From IMG/VR virus record IMGVR_UViG_3300037585_000132, positions 1 to 20,175 of that record: 20,175 nucleotides of DNA; one strand, written 5' to 3'. The stretch is from a virus. Below are positions 6,088 to 13,264 of the stretch, piece by piece. The translations under genes were made by a program, and so were the position numbers. The notes under the pieces are model-generated. The model was given only the letters and a program-made list of their open reading frames with translations. It searched no databases and was not told the origin of the DNA. Positions within the stretch are counted from its first letter, which is position 1. Every line of letters starts with the position of its first letter.

Positions 6088-6669
6088 TTATGTCTTCACA
6101 AATGATGGAAGACCTAACATTGGTCTTTTATCAAACCTATTGCTTTCAGCAAAAGGACCATTTACATGATTATAATGAAGAAATACTTGTCCACAAATAT
6201 TACCTTTAAACGGTTCTCTCCAATGTTCTAATTCGCAACCACTATATACTAACATATCTCCCACATCAAGCATTACTTCTGTGCCTTCTATAAATATAGA
6301 CCACGGGTCACCACCTAAATGTATGGTTGTAGATATCTCACAACTAGGTCTATCTTTGTGTTTATGTAGTATATCACCGTGTTTGTATATTCGAGCATAT
6401 GAGTATGTAGGTATTAATTCAAGACCTGTTTCTTTTTGCATTTTAGGTAATACTTTCATTAACAAAGTTTCCATTGCAGGATCAGCATAAATTGAATAAG
6501 TGTTTGGAACTTGCTGGTCAGACCAAGTACCTAGTAAACTCGTGTCATACGTAATATTATTTTGATACATAAATTGAACTGCATCACGTTTAAGTAAAAA
6601 ATAATTAAATATAAAATTAGCTAATTCATAACTAATTGCATTTTTTATTACTTGGTATTTATTAAACAT
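6088..6669 (-). CDS. 2-oxoglutarate/Fe(II)-dependent oxygenase, prolyl-4-hydroxylase type
   Basis: A 193-residue cupin-type dioxygenase. The iron triad is visible as H104-x-D106 (in LHKHKDRPSCE) and H149 (CELEHWREPFKG); R151 or K155 could bind 2-oxoglutarate. The strand TTIHLGGDPWSIFI and GDMLVYSGCELEHW are typical of a phage/cyanophage branch of this superfamily in which EHWREPF and QVFLHY are conserved. Such enzymes hydroxylate an unactivated carbon using O2 and 2-oxoglutarate; the substrate cannot be told from sequence. It is the last gene of the leftward operon, sharing one base with the upstream oxygenase (TAATG), and lies before the minus-strand terminator. Confidence 0.85.
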   Translation of the reverse strand: MFNKYQVIKNAISYELANFIFNYFLLKRDAVQFMYQNNITYDTSLLGTWSDQQVPNTYSIYADPAMETLLMKVLPKMQKETGLELIPTYSYARIYKHGDILHKHKDRPSCEISTTIHLGGDPWSIFIEGTEVMLDVGDMLVYSGCELEHWREPFKGNICGQVFLHYNHVNGPFAESNRFDKRPMLGLPSFVKT

Positions 6670-7250
6670 TAAAATAATATAAAGTTAAAAGACACAGATA
6701 TTCTTATGTCATTGCTTTTATTAGGTTCTACTTTATGCCACATCCAAGAAGGAAACATTATTAATCTTCCAGGAATTGGGTCATAATAAGCTTCTCGCCA
6801 CAACTCTCTAGGTAATTTTTCTTTTTTTCTTGTGGGCATACAGTGTTGTGCTCCAGGTCTTGGATCTATTAAACCTAATCTTCCAGAATTAGGTAACGCT
6901 TTTACATAGTAAACACCAGAAAATAATGAGTTAGGATGTATATGACTATTATTATACCCACCAGGTGGATTAATATTAGCCCACATGTTCCCTAGTCTAG
7001 GCTCCATATCCAAATACTCTTCTTGTATAATTTTATTTTGCATTTGAAATAATTCTTTAATTAAAGGTTCATATTCTTTTTTATGATTCATGTCAGTTTG
7101 TGAATGCCAGCCATTCATATTAGTTTTGTTTACACCTTTATCTTGATTACTCCATTCAATTATTTGCTTTTCTAAATAAGGATTTAGTTCATTAGCATTG
7201 GGTAAATCTTTAATATATATAATAGTTGGAAAAAAATATTCTTTAATCAT
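6669..7250 (-). CDS. Putative 2OG-Fe(II) oxygenase (TIGR02466/PF13759-like)
   Basis: A 193-residue protein. NINPPGGYNNSHIHPNS followed by LFSGVYYVKALP, then GLIDPRPG, and PGRLIMFPSWMWHKVEPN with RISVSFNF, is the pattern of the TIGR02466 family (from memory PF13759). Candidate ligands are H103 and/or H105 (HIH, not HxD) and H172, with R183 for 2-oxoglutarate. A substrate is not predictable. It overlaps the upstream oxygenase gene by four bases and shares one base with the next one downstream. It is clearly homologous in its core to the 7825-8493 product (compare SHIHPNSLFSG with IHIHQGSLFTG), so the two may descend from a duplication or separate capture of one family. Confidence 0.8.
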   Translation of the reverse strand: MIKEYFFPTIIYIKDLPNANELNPYLEKQIIEWSNQDKGVNKTNMNGWHSQTDMNHKKEYEPLIKELFQMQNKIIQEEYLDMEPRLGNMWANINPPGGYNNSHIHPNSLFSGVYYVKALPNSGRLGLIDPRPGAQHCMPTRKKEKLPRELWREAYYDPIPGRLIMFPSWMWHKVEPNKSNDIRISVSFNFILF

Positions 7251-7828
7251 TTAAATGGTGTGCCTCCAAACCACATAACAAGTGATTGTCTTACTCCTCG
7301 TCTAACAGGATTAACTCTATGATTTAAAAATGATGCAAAACAAATTGCATGACCTTGTTCAAGTTTTGCGTATTTACCAGGAGCCATTAATTCTAAGTCC
7401 CCTCCTTCAAATTGATTTTCAGGAGACAATAGTAATGTCATAGATATTTTTCTTACAGGTGGTTCATTTTGCATATTAACATCTGTGTCCATATGCCAAT
7501 CATAAAAACCACCTTCAGGATATTCTGTAAACTGTGCATTTTCTGTTATTTGTATATCCCCAAATCCAAAATGATTTCTATTTGCTTTTTGTATAAAAAT
7601 ATTAATATCACGATACATATGTTCCATCTCTTTAAATGGAATCCAAGATATTGTTGTGACTCTTTTTTTTGTATCTAATCCACCACCTGGTTTTCCCATA
7701 CCAACTTGTGCTTTTTGTGGTGGTTGTCTTCTACCACATTCAATAATTTGTCTACATTGCTCGGGTGTAAATAATGGTGTTGTTGTTTGTATAATCCAGC
7801 TTTTCCATTTAGGTTCTGTTATTATCAT
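7247..7828 (-). CDS. PKHD-type 2OG-Fe(II) hydroxylase (PiuC/YbiX-like)
   Basis: A 193-residue protein with a complete prolyl-4-hydroxylase-type active site: H112-x-D114 (FYDWHMDTDV), distal H170 (SFLNHRVNPV) and R180 ten residues later (RGVRQSLVMW) for the 2-oxoglutarate carboxylate. RKISMTLLLSP, FEGGDLEL and GHAICFASFLNHRV are hallmarks of the PKHD branch that includes bacterial PiuC/YbiX. The bacterial relatives are about 225 residues, so this is a compact version lacking the C-terminal extension. Substrate unknown. Four-base overlaps (ATGA) with both neighbouring oxygenases show translational coupling. Confidence in the fold and chemistry is high. Confidence 0.92.
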   Translation of the reverse strand: MIITEPKWKSWIIQTTTPLFTPEQCRQIIECGRRQPPQKAQVGMGKPGGGLDTKKRVTTISWIPFKEMEHMYRDINIFIQKANRNHFGFGDIQITENAQFTEYPEGGFYDWHMDTDVNMQNEPPVRKISMTLLLSPENQFEGGDLELMAPGKYAKLEQGHAICFASFLNHRVNPVRRGVRQSLVMWFGGTPFK

Positions 7829-8493
7829 TCTGCACTCCTATTTTTAATAGGGTCATAATTTACATCCATATTACATGCTAGAGTTCTTCTAAAACCATTT
7901 CCATTAAAAGGATAAACACAATGTCTCATGTCATATGGAAATACATAAAAAGCTTTTTCTTTTATAATAGGACCATAGTCTGAATTACAAAATTGACCTG
8001 ATGAATTTCCTATTATTTGTAATTGTCCATTCATAGGTTTTTCAACTGCGGAATATTCAACGCCCATGTTTTGTGGCAATTTTAAAATCATAACAGACGA
8101 TAATCCAGTAAATAAAGATCCTTGATGAATATGTATTGGATTGTATTCATGTTCTTTCATTTGATTAACCCATATAGAGTTAAGATGCATTTTATAGTTT
8201 TTAATTTTATTCCAATCTAAATAGTGTTTCATAACCATATGAAACCATTGTGTTACAGTCTGTGGTAAAAAATTATGTGGATGCATTTTTTTATTTGGTG
8301 CACCATCAAAAAATAATGAGTGTTCATTTACAATCTTACCTACTAATTGTGGATTAGCTCTAGGTAATTCATCTTTTCTTGTTTCATAAATATGATTAAT
8401 AGTATCATATACATCTAAAGGCACATCATAAATCAAAACAGATTGCCCTAAAAATATACATTTATATTTAATATCAGAATCTAATGTGTTCAT
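7825..8493 (-). CDS. Putative 2OG-Fe(II) oxygenase, divergent TIGR02466-like
   Basis: A 222-residue protein with NPIHIHQGSLFTGLSSVMILKLP (H121, H123), a middle strand region GQLQIIGNSSG, and KAFYVFPYDMRHCVYPF (H191) with FRRTLACNMDV (R202/R203). This reproduces the double-stranded beta-helix order of 2OG-Fe(II) oxygenases with an HxH in place of HxD, as in the 6669-7250 product. It begins inside the end of the sulfotransferase gene (20-base overlap) and ends in an ATGA overlap with the PKHD hydroxylase. Iron dependence is inferred, and loss or change of one ligand is possible. Substrate unknown. Confidence 0.72.
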   Translation of the reverse strand: MNTLDSDIKYKCIFLGQSVLIYDVPLDVYDTINHIYETRKDELPRANPQLVGKIVNEHSLFFDGAPNKKMHPHNFLPQTVTQWFHMVMKHYLDWNKIKNYKMHLNSIWVNQMKEHEYNPIHIHQGSLFTGLSSVMILKLPQNMGVEYSAVEKPMNGQLQIIGNSSGQFCNSDYGPIIKEKAFYVFPYDMRHCVYPFNGNGFRRTLACNMDVNYDPIKNRSAE

Positions 8494-9289
8494 ATTTATC
8501 CTTTATTCTTTGTGGTATTTTTTCTATGTAGGGGTTGTATTCTTTTTTAATTTCTTTTTTAATTTTATGCATATTGTTTCCAACTATGGTATCATCGTAA
8601 GATATACCATTAATATTTATTTGTTGCAAGTTTGTAAATTGGTGTGGGTAATAAGGTATGTTTAAAAAATTATAAACTTTATTTATTTCTTCTCTTGGGT
8701 TTTGCACCAAGTCATCATATTTTATGAAGTGACACATGTTTGGATAATTAAAAGCATTTTTAATTGCTTCTAAATCTTTAGCTATTGCACCTTTTTTATT
8801 CATAATCATAGATAATTTTTCTTCATCATTTTTACAATTATATTTATTAAGAAACGCATCAGGGTTTTCTGTGTACCACTGCATATAAGAAGCTAGCACA
8901 TCCATTAAATCTCTAAGTAATACTACACATTTAAAAGGATGTTTATAATGTTTTTGCATTAATTTAAAATTACCTTTTGTCATTACAGGACCACGATCAA
9001 TAATATATTCTTGTGACCAATGTTTGTAATAATTATCAAACACACTATTTAATACATTATCTAAAGATTTATGATCTGGATAATTTTCAAATACATCTGT
9101 TTTTTTTAATAAAAATACATCTTTCATTATCTCTAAAGTAATAGAATTAGCAGTGCACACAACGTTTGGATTTTGATTTATAATAGATGCAAACAAAGTA
9201 TTACCCGATCTTGGCATTGCAACTAAAAAAAATAATTTTTTATTCTGGTTTTGCCCCAAGTTCGTGTGTAAGTTTATCTTTCTTATCAT
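8474..9289 (-). CDS. PAPS-dependent sulfotransferase family protein
   Basis: A 271-residue protein. The 5'-phosphosulfate-binding loop is LVAMPRSGNTLFASIINQNP (residues 22-41), and the 3'-phosphate site is CVVLLRDLMDVLASYMQW (121-138) with R126 and S134. KYDDLVQNPREEINKVYNFLNI is the usual late helix/strand of the family. It should transfer sulfate from PAPS to a hydroxyl or amine; the acceptor is unknown. The ATG at 9289 overlaps the upstream gene by 50 bases, but the next in-frame ATG (M25) would delete the P-loop strand, so 9289 is preferred. It overlaps the first of four oxygenase genes by 20 bases, suggesting that they are made together. Confidence 0.85.
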   Translation of the reverse strand: MIRKINLHTNLGQNQNKKLFFLVAMPRSGNTLFASIINQNPNVVCTANSITLEIMKDVFLLKKTDVFENYPDHKSLDNVLNSVFDNYYKHWSQEYIIDRGPVMTKGNFKLMQKHYKHPFKCVVLLRDLMDVLASYMQWYTENPDAFLNKYNCKNDEEKLSMIMNKKGAIAKDLEAIKNAFNYPNMCHFIKYDDLVQNPREEINKVYNFLNIPYYPHQFTNLQQININGISYDDTIVGNNMHKIKKEIKKEYNPYIEKIPQRIKDKYEHIRF

Positions 9290-9926
9290 ATTCTAATTGA
9301 CCCAATTCTTTTTTTATTCTTTCAATAGATTGTAATTGACCTAAAACATTAAACACTTCTGGTTGACTTGAACCAGATGTTAAAGTTTCAGCTTTATTTT
9401 TCATTGTTAAATGGTAAGAATGTAATTGATGTGTGTTAACATCTTTAGTATCAAAAGAACCATCATCAAATTTCTTTTTAAATTTAGACCATAACTTTAT
9501 TTCTCTCATTCTATCTCTAGCAACTAATTGCATAGATGCTTTACTATATGTTTTTTCATCTATGTCAATTTGTAATAATTCTTTTTTTAATGGGTCTTCT
9601 TCTTTGTCTAATTTTTCTTGTAATCTTTTTATTTTAACTTCAGCCCTTCTATAATCAAAAGATAAACTCATTAAATTTTCTAAGAATACATTTTGTTCTC
9701 TAACACACTGCCAATATTTAGCAGCTTTAGTTGGATACTTTGCATCATTTAATACAGAAAACTGCATTTCAGTTTCTGTTCTAAACATTTGTTTTTTAGT
9801 CCAAGTATCTCTAAGTTCTTCTGTCATCTTTTTAAACAGAGATACATCCTCTGGCTCCAATATATTATTAAGATTGGGAGCCTCCCTTTCAATTAGTTCT
9901 TTAATATTTCTTTTTTCTTTAGTCAT
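9240..9926 (-). CDS. Helical phage protein, unknown function (228 residues)
   Basis: A soluble, almost fully helical protein. Residues about 47-100 (MFRTETEMQFSVLND, AAKYWQCVREQNVFLENL, LSFDYRRAEVKIKRL) look strongly conserved, followed by a coiled coil to about 150 with RDRMREIKLWSKFKK, then a looser Gln/Ser-rich tail. It starts one base after the preceding stop and its 3' end overlaps the sulfotransferase start by 50 bases. I have an impression of similar uncharacterised proteins in marine phage replication operons, but cannot attach a function. No catalytic motif is seen. Confidence 0.75.
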   Translation of the reverse strand: MTKEKRNIKELIEREAPNLNNILEPEDVSLFKKMTEELRDTWTKKQMFRTETEMQFSVLNDAKYPTKAAKYWQCVREQNVFLENLMSLSFDYRRAEVKIKRLQEKLDKEEDPLKKELLQIDIDEKTYSKASMQLVARDRMREIKLWSKFKKKFDDGSFDTKDVNTHQLHSYHLTMKNKAETLTSGSSQPEVFNVLGQLQSIERIKKELGQLEYDKKDKLTHELGAKPE

Positions 9927-9927
9927 T

Positions 9928-10164
9928 TTATACCTTTTGTATTATTTGTTTTATATCATCTTGCATTTTTTTACCCATAGAATTTGCATGATTAATTATG
10001 GCAGCACATAAGTTAGCTTGATATGGGAAACCTCTTAAAGCATCTCGTATTTTACCAACAGGTTTACCACCATAATCTATTACTATAGCATTATCTTTAT
10101 TTAATCCTATCTTTAATTCAAACAATATTCCAGTGTATTTATCTAGATTATTTTTTTCTTTCAT
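9928..10164 (-). CDS. Small conserved-looking protein (78 residues), unknown
   Basis: The product begins MKEKNNLDKYTGILFELK and contains IVIDYGGKPVGKIRDALRG and YQANLCAAIINHANSMGKKM. I start it at ATG 10164: AAGGAG at 10180-10175 lies ten bases upstream, while an earlier GTG at 10173 is only one base from that site. The ribosome site and start lie inside the end of the upstream gene (overlap 10148-10164). No signal peptide or known motif; a small alpha/beta fold is likely. Function unknown. Confidence 0.7.
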   Translation of the reverse strand: MKEKNNLDKYTGILFELKIGLNKDNAIVIDYGGKPVGKIRDALRGFPYQANLCAAIINHANSMGKKMQDDIKQIIQKV

Positions 10165-10342
10165 CAGACACACTCTCCTTTTGTATATTAACTGGAGTTA
10201 GTGCAGATATAGAATTCATAATCTTAACAACTTCTCCATATGGTCTAGTCATTAAGTATCTCATTATATCCATTAACTGCTCCGAGCTAATCGCATAGGT
10301 TTTTGGTGTTGCCTGTTTTGTTTTGCTTTTATCTTCAGCCAT
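10148..10342 (-). CDS. Small protein (64 residues), unknown
   Basis: A strong ribosome site (AGGAGG seven bases upstream of ATG 10342) supports this start. The N-terminal 15 residues are Lys/Thr-rich and probably disordered. Residues about 17-50 (ISSEQLMDIMRYLMTRPYGEVVKIMNSI) form two helices, and the tail is charged. It resembles small helical adaptor or dimerisation proteins only in outline. It lies between the SSB-tail protein and the 78-residue protein in the leftward operon. Function unknown. Confidence 0.7.
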   Translation of the reverse strand: MAEDKSKTKQATPKTYAISSEQLMDIMRYLMTRPYGEVVKIMNSISALTPVNIQKESVSDERKK

Positions 10343-10353
10343 TTGTCCTCCTA

Positions 10354-10584
10354 TTAAAATGGTATGTCGTCATCATCAACAGTATTATCAAAATACTTAG
10401 ATAATGTTTTTAAGTTTTCTTCTGCATTAGATATTTTTGTTAAAACTTTATCTAACTCATCTAAAAATTGTGGATGTTCACCAATCGCAACTGGTTTATC
10501 AAAGTAAACTTTAGCAGTTGCTTTACCTGCAGCTATCTCTGCTTCATATTTACGTTTAAGTGCATCCAAAAATAGATATCTCAT
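10354..10584 (-). CDS. Small helical protein ending in an SSB-like acidic tail
   Basis: A 76-residue product. Residues about 1-66 form an alpha-helical body (LDALKRKYEAEIAAGKATAK, PVAIGEHPQFLDELDKVL, NAEENLKTLSKYF). The last residues are DNTVDDDDIPF, which matches the C-terminal protein-docking tail of bacterial single-stranded-DNA-binding protein (acidic run, then Asp-Ile-Pro-Phe). No OB-fold is visible, so it is not itself an SSB. It shares one base with the upstream gene. The tail could let it dock onto host factors that normally bind SSB, or mimic SSB. The gene is well supported; that role is inference. Confidence 0.78.
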   Translation of the reverse strand: MRYLFLDALKRKYEAEIAAGKATAKVYFDKPVAIGEHPQFLDELDKVLTKISNAEENLKTLSKYFDNTVDDDDIPF

Positions 10585-10769
10585 TATTCTGCTCCTTTAA
10601 ATTGGTAGTATTTATTTTCTACTAAATCTTCACTATCAAAGTAAGGATTAGTTTTTGCTGCCTTACACTCTCTGGCATCTCGTATAGTTTGATTTAACGT
10701 TCTACCTTCACGCAAACAACCTGCAACGAAATCTTCTACTTCTTGTAATGCTTGTTTAACTTGTCCCAT
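10584..10769 (-). CDS. Small protein (61 residues), unknown
   Basis: ATG 10769 follows AGGAGG at about nine bases. The product starts MGQVKQALQEVEDFVAGCLR, has a helix through about residue 35 (TLNQTIRDARECKAAK) and a polar, Tyr-rich end (YFDSEDLVENKYYQF). Two cysteines, C18 and C35, are too far apart for a metal pair. It starts 14 bases inside the DUF3310 gene's end and shares a base with the SSB-tail gene. Function unknown. Confidence 0.7.
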   Translation of the reverse strand: MGQVKQALQEVEDFVAGCLREGRTLNQTIRDARECKAAKTNPYFDSEDLVENKYYQFKGAE

Positions 10770-11085
10770 TACTAACCTCCTGTATTAATTTATTTAAATA
10801 CCAACTACCTTTTTCTAAATCTTCTAAAGGTTCTCCTTTAAATTTATAACGAGAAACATACTTTAAAATATTACCTTTAAGATAACCATGATACTCATCG
10901 CTAGTCATGCAATCTCTTATAACTTCTATGGTTTCTTTTTTACCATGTTTATAGTGAGAAGGAGAATGTACATTATTATGTTTTCTTTCATTCTCATATG
11001 ACATGTCATGTTTATGGTCTTTCTCATATTTATAAGTTCTCTTATCATCTATAGGTTGTTCAAATATATAATTATTTTCTGCCAT
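10756..11085 (-). CDS. DUF3310 family protein
   Basis: A 109-residue protein. Residues about 39-103 carry the DUF3310 signature: SPSHYKHGKKETIEVI (41-56), GNILKYVSRYKFKG (71-84) and LEDLEKGSWYLNKLI. The first 38 residues are a charged, His/Lys-rich extension of unknown purpose. DUF3310 proteins are very common in phages, often annotated as nucleotide kinase-related (SaV-like), but their biochemical role is not settled as far as I know. AAGGAAAG precedes the start. It overlaps both the metallophosphoesterase gene and the 61-residue gene by 14 bases, so it belongs to the same operon. Confidence 0.88.
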   Translation of the reverse strand: MAENNYIFEQPIDDKRTYKYEKDHKHDMSYENERKHNNVHSPSHYKHGKKETIEVIRDCMTSDEYHGYLKGNILKYVSRYKFKGEPLEDLEKGSWYLNKLIQEVSNGTS

Positions 11086-11815
11086 ACTCTTTCCTTATAG
11101 TTTTGATATCAATTAACTCCATATTATAATTACCATCTTTAACTTCTTTCTTAATAACTAAACCACTCCACCACATATGCTGAGTATCTCTAGCAAAATG
11201 TTCTGTATGATTTAAATAACATCCAGCAGATAATGCATTTAGTTTTTTACCATTTGGTAATGTAGATACTGCATAATCTAACAAATGACTATGTCCTACT
11301 GTAGCAGAAACTTTGTGTTTTGTCAAGATAGATCTTGCAATATTTTCACCAGATATTGCAGATCCCATTATACCAGATGGTAAATGGTGAGAATAGTGTA
11401 CACCATCAATTACCTTTATTGCTTTATATGGTATTTCTCTCCAACCATATTTTTTATAATGAAGATCTTTAATACTTACAGATCCATCTAACTCTGGATT
11501 TTCATCTACAAATCTATCAATTCTATCTTCGTGATTACCCAATATCATTGTTTTTAATGGTTTATGTTTACCTAAACCTTTATTAAATAATGATAAAGCA
11601 TCATGAGTATGCTTCATATCTTTTTGATATCTTCTACCTTCAAATGATTTTTTACCTCTATCATATGTAGAAAGAGAATCCATACTACAAAAATCACCCA
11701 TACATACGACATGAGTAACTTTATAATCTGCTGCTAATCTACCTGCCCACAGAAATCTATCATTGTTTGCTTTAGGTGTACAATGAGGGTCACCTATAAC
11801 TAAGTGCGTTGCCAT
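11072..11815 (-). CDS. Calcineurin-like metallophosphoesterase
   Basis: A 247-residue protein with all the dimetal motifs: GDPHC (D9, H11), CMGDFCS (D41), ILGNHEDR (N94, H95), a histidine pair at YSHHLP (143-144) and TVGHSHLLD (H175, H177). It should hydrolyse a phosphomonoester or phosphodiester; the actual substrate (nucleic acid, cyclic nucleotide or nucleotide) is not evident. Length is normal for stand-alone phage members. It shares one base with the upstream gene and overlaps DUF3310 by 14 bases. A weak promoter-like sequence lies inside it at 11298-11326. The placement among replication genes suggests nucleic-acid or nucleotide metabolism. Confidence 0.9.
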   Translation of the reverse strand: MATHLVIGDPHCTPKANNDRFLWAGRLAADYKVTHVVCMGDFCSMDSLSTYDRGKKSFEGRRYQKDMKHTHDALSLFNKGLGKHKPLKTMILGNHEDRIDRFVDENPELDGSVSIKDLHYKKYGWREIPYKAIKVIDGVHYSHHLPSGIMGSAISGENIARSILTKHKVSATVGHSHLLDYAVSTLPNGKKLNALSAGCYLNHTEHFARDTQHMWWSGLVIKKEVKDGNYNMELIDIKTIRKEYGRK

Positions 11816-12150
11816 TAGTTTAACTCCTTATCTCGTTTCTTTTTTAAATATTCAAGAAAGTCAACAACATTAGACTCATCATCAAATTCTGCTACAGAAC
11901 TTATACTTAAGTCTTTATTATTTTTTTTCTTGTCATCAGCAAATCCACGAAGTCCCCATAGAAACGTTGAATGAGGGTCGGAGGTTGCCATTTTTATCAT
12001 GCCTCTAGCTATTGTAGAACATAATTCATATTCCTCTGTAGACATTTTAGAGGTACTATCCATAATAATACCACAGTGAAAACCTTTTTGCCAAGGACTA
12101 ACTAGTACCTTAACTGAATTTATATAATTAGCTTTATCACTTTTTTTCAT
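11815..12150 (-). CDS. Conserved-looking phage protein (111 residues), unknown
   Basis: A 111-residue soluble protein. Residues about 10-75 look globular (INSVKVLVSPWQKGF, CGIIMDSTSKMS, YELCSTIARGMIKMATSDPHST, FLWGLRGFADD), and the rest is acidic or Lys-rich and probably flexible (EFDDESNVVDFLEYLKKKRDK). There are no catalytic motifs I can name. It overlaps the upstream small gene by four bases (ATGA) and shares a base with the phosphoesterase start. Its placement suggests an accessory role in DNA metabolism, without direct evidence. Confidence 0.72.
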   Translation of the reverse strand: MKKSDKANYINSVKVLVSPWQKGFHCGIIMDSTSKMSTEEYELCSTIARGMIKMATSDPHSTFLWGLRGFADDKKKNNKDLSISSVAEFDDESNVVDFLEYLKKKRDKELN

Positions 12151-12329
12151 TTATACCAATACCTATTATAATTTTCTTTATTATATTCTACAATTTTATG
12201 TATGTAACCTCTCTTCATACTTTTTTTACCAAAATCTTCTGCATCTTTTTCTTTATCAAATAATACATTAGTAAACATTTTATATTCTTTTTCTTTTTTT
12301 TGTTTGTATATTACAAAATATAACATCAT
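12147..12329 (-). CDS. Small protein (60 residues), unknown
   Basis: The product starts MMLYFVIYKQKKEKEYKMF and continues NVLFDKEKDAEDFGKKSMKRG, ending in a Tyr/Asn/Lys-rich tail. The alternation of a beta-strand (YFVIY), a helix (KEKDAEDFGKKSM) and a strand (HKIVEY) suggests a small alpha/beta fold. No strong ribosome site is seen; M2 or M18 could also be the start. It ends in an ATGA overlap with the next gene and lies 29 bases after the nuclease gene. Function unknown. Confidence 0.6.
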   Translation of the reverse strand: MMLYFVIYKQKKEKEYKMFTNVLFDKEKDAEDFGKKSMKRGYIHKIVEYNKENYNRYWYK

Positions 12330-12358
12330 AAGAGTTGGTGAAGAACAGACCCCTCAAA

Positions 12359-13264
12359 CTATTCTCCACCAGCCTCCATAGTCTCATCCTTCTTAGGATT
12401 TTTGACTTCAGTGTACCAAACCCATTTAGGGTTTTTACCTTTAGATTGCTGTTGTGGTAACAACTGCAACTTATCTCTTCCCCAACAAGGAAGTTTGTAT
12501 GGGCAGTATGAGCAAACAAAACCCAAAACTTTATTACCAGTAGGTTTAGTTCTAAATGTTTCTGCTATATCATTATAGCATCTTTTAAACTCTACCTTTT
12601 TATCAATGGCTTTAATATTTTGTTTAGCAGTTTTTAAAGCATTTGCTTTATGTTCTTCTACAGAAGCAGGTGTTTCACACACAGCCCACTCACCAGTAGA
12701 TTTATTAATTGCTATCCAACCACCAAATTTTTTGTTTTGGCTTTCCCCATATAAAAAACCTTGTGACGCATAGCCAAAGGAATCATCACGAACAACTTCA
12801 CTAAATCCTCCTGCTTCTCCAAATTTTTTTTCAAAAGAATATGGTGATGCACTTTTAATATCCCAAACTTTTTCATCAATTTCCACATCTTGTCTCCCAT
12901 CAATTTTATATTTATCAAATTTATATTGGACTTTTTTTTGTTCATTTTTAACATTTACCCCCGCTGATTTCATAACAAATAATGCCAATGCTTCTATTAA
13001 ATCACCAAATGTATTTCTCATTTTTACATTATATGATTGACCTTCACCTTTAATACCTTTAGCTTCCATTTGTAATTGACATAATGGTCTACCAACATTA
13101 GACATTCTTAACTCAAATTTATTTCTTCTTTCTTCTTCAAACTGTTTTAGTAAGGCGTTTTTACACGCCTCACCAAACTCCTGTACTAACTGTTTGTCTA
13201 GCTTAACAGGATTTTTAGATACTGAATCTAAATACTGTTGTACTTTCAACAATATATTATTCAT
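12359..13264 (-). CDS. PD-(D/E)XK exonuclease with a Cas4/AddB-type Fe-S cluster motif
   Basis: A 301-residue nuclease. The active site reads E91 (FGDLIEAL), D126 (IDGRQDVEID), D135-x-K137 (VWDIKSAS) and QxxxY at Q168-Y172 (YASQGFLYG), as in RecB/Cas4/lambda-exonuclease-like enzymes. Cysteines C62 (GRPLCQLQ) and C251, C254, C260 (CSYCPYKLPC) follow the one-plus-three pattern that binds a 4Fe-4S cluster in AddB and Cas4. It probably resects DNA ends or degrades host DNA. The final 40 residues are a Lys/Gln-rich extension. It shares one base with the upstream gene (TAATG), whose product may bind the ssDNA it makes. Family assignment is strong; direction of cleavage is unknown. Confidence 0.88.
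   Translation of the reverse strand: MNNILLKVQQYLDSVSKNPVKLDKQLVQEFGEACKNALLKQFEEERRNKFELRMSNVGRPLCQLQMEAKGIKGEGQSYNVKMRNTFGDLIEALALFVMKSAGVNVKNEQKKVQYKFDKYKIDGRQDVEIDEKVWDIKSASPYSFEKKFGEAGGFSEVVRDDSFGYASQGFLYGESQNKKFGGWIAINKSTGEWAVCETPASVEEHKANALKTAKQNIKAIDKKVEFKRCYNDIAETFRTKPTGNKVLGFVCSYCPYKLPCWGRDKLQLLPQQQSKGKNPKWVWYTEVKNPKKDETMEAGGE

Noticed and set aside
9541-9570. TTGACA-like element on the minus strand inside the 228-residue gene
   Set aside because: The best -10 (TAGTAA, 16-base spacer) is weak and it is deep within coding sequence.
12280-12519. Minus-strand frame across the end of the nuclease gene
   Set aside because: It overlaps the last 160 bases of the nuclease and the 60-residue gene in another frame, with no ribosome site.
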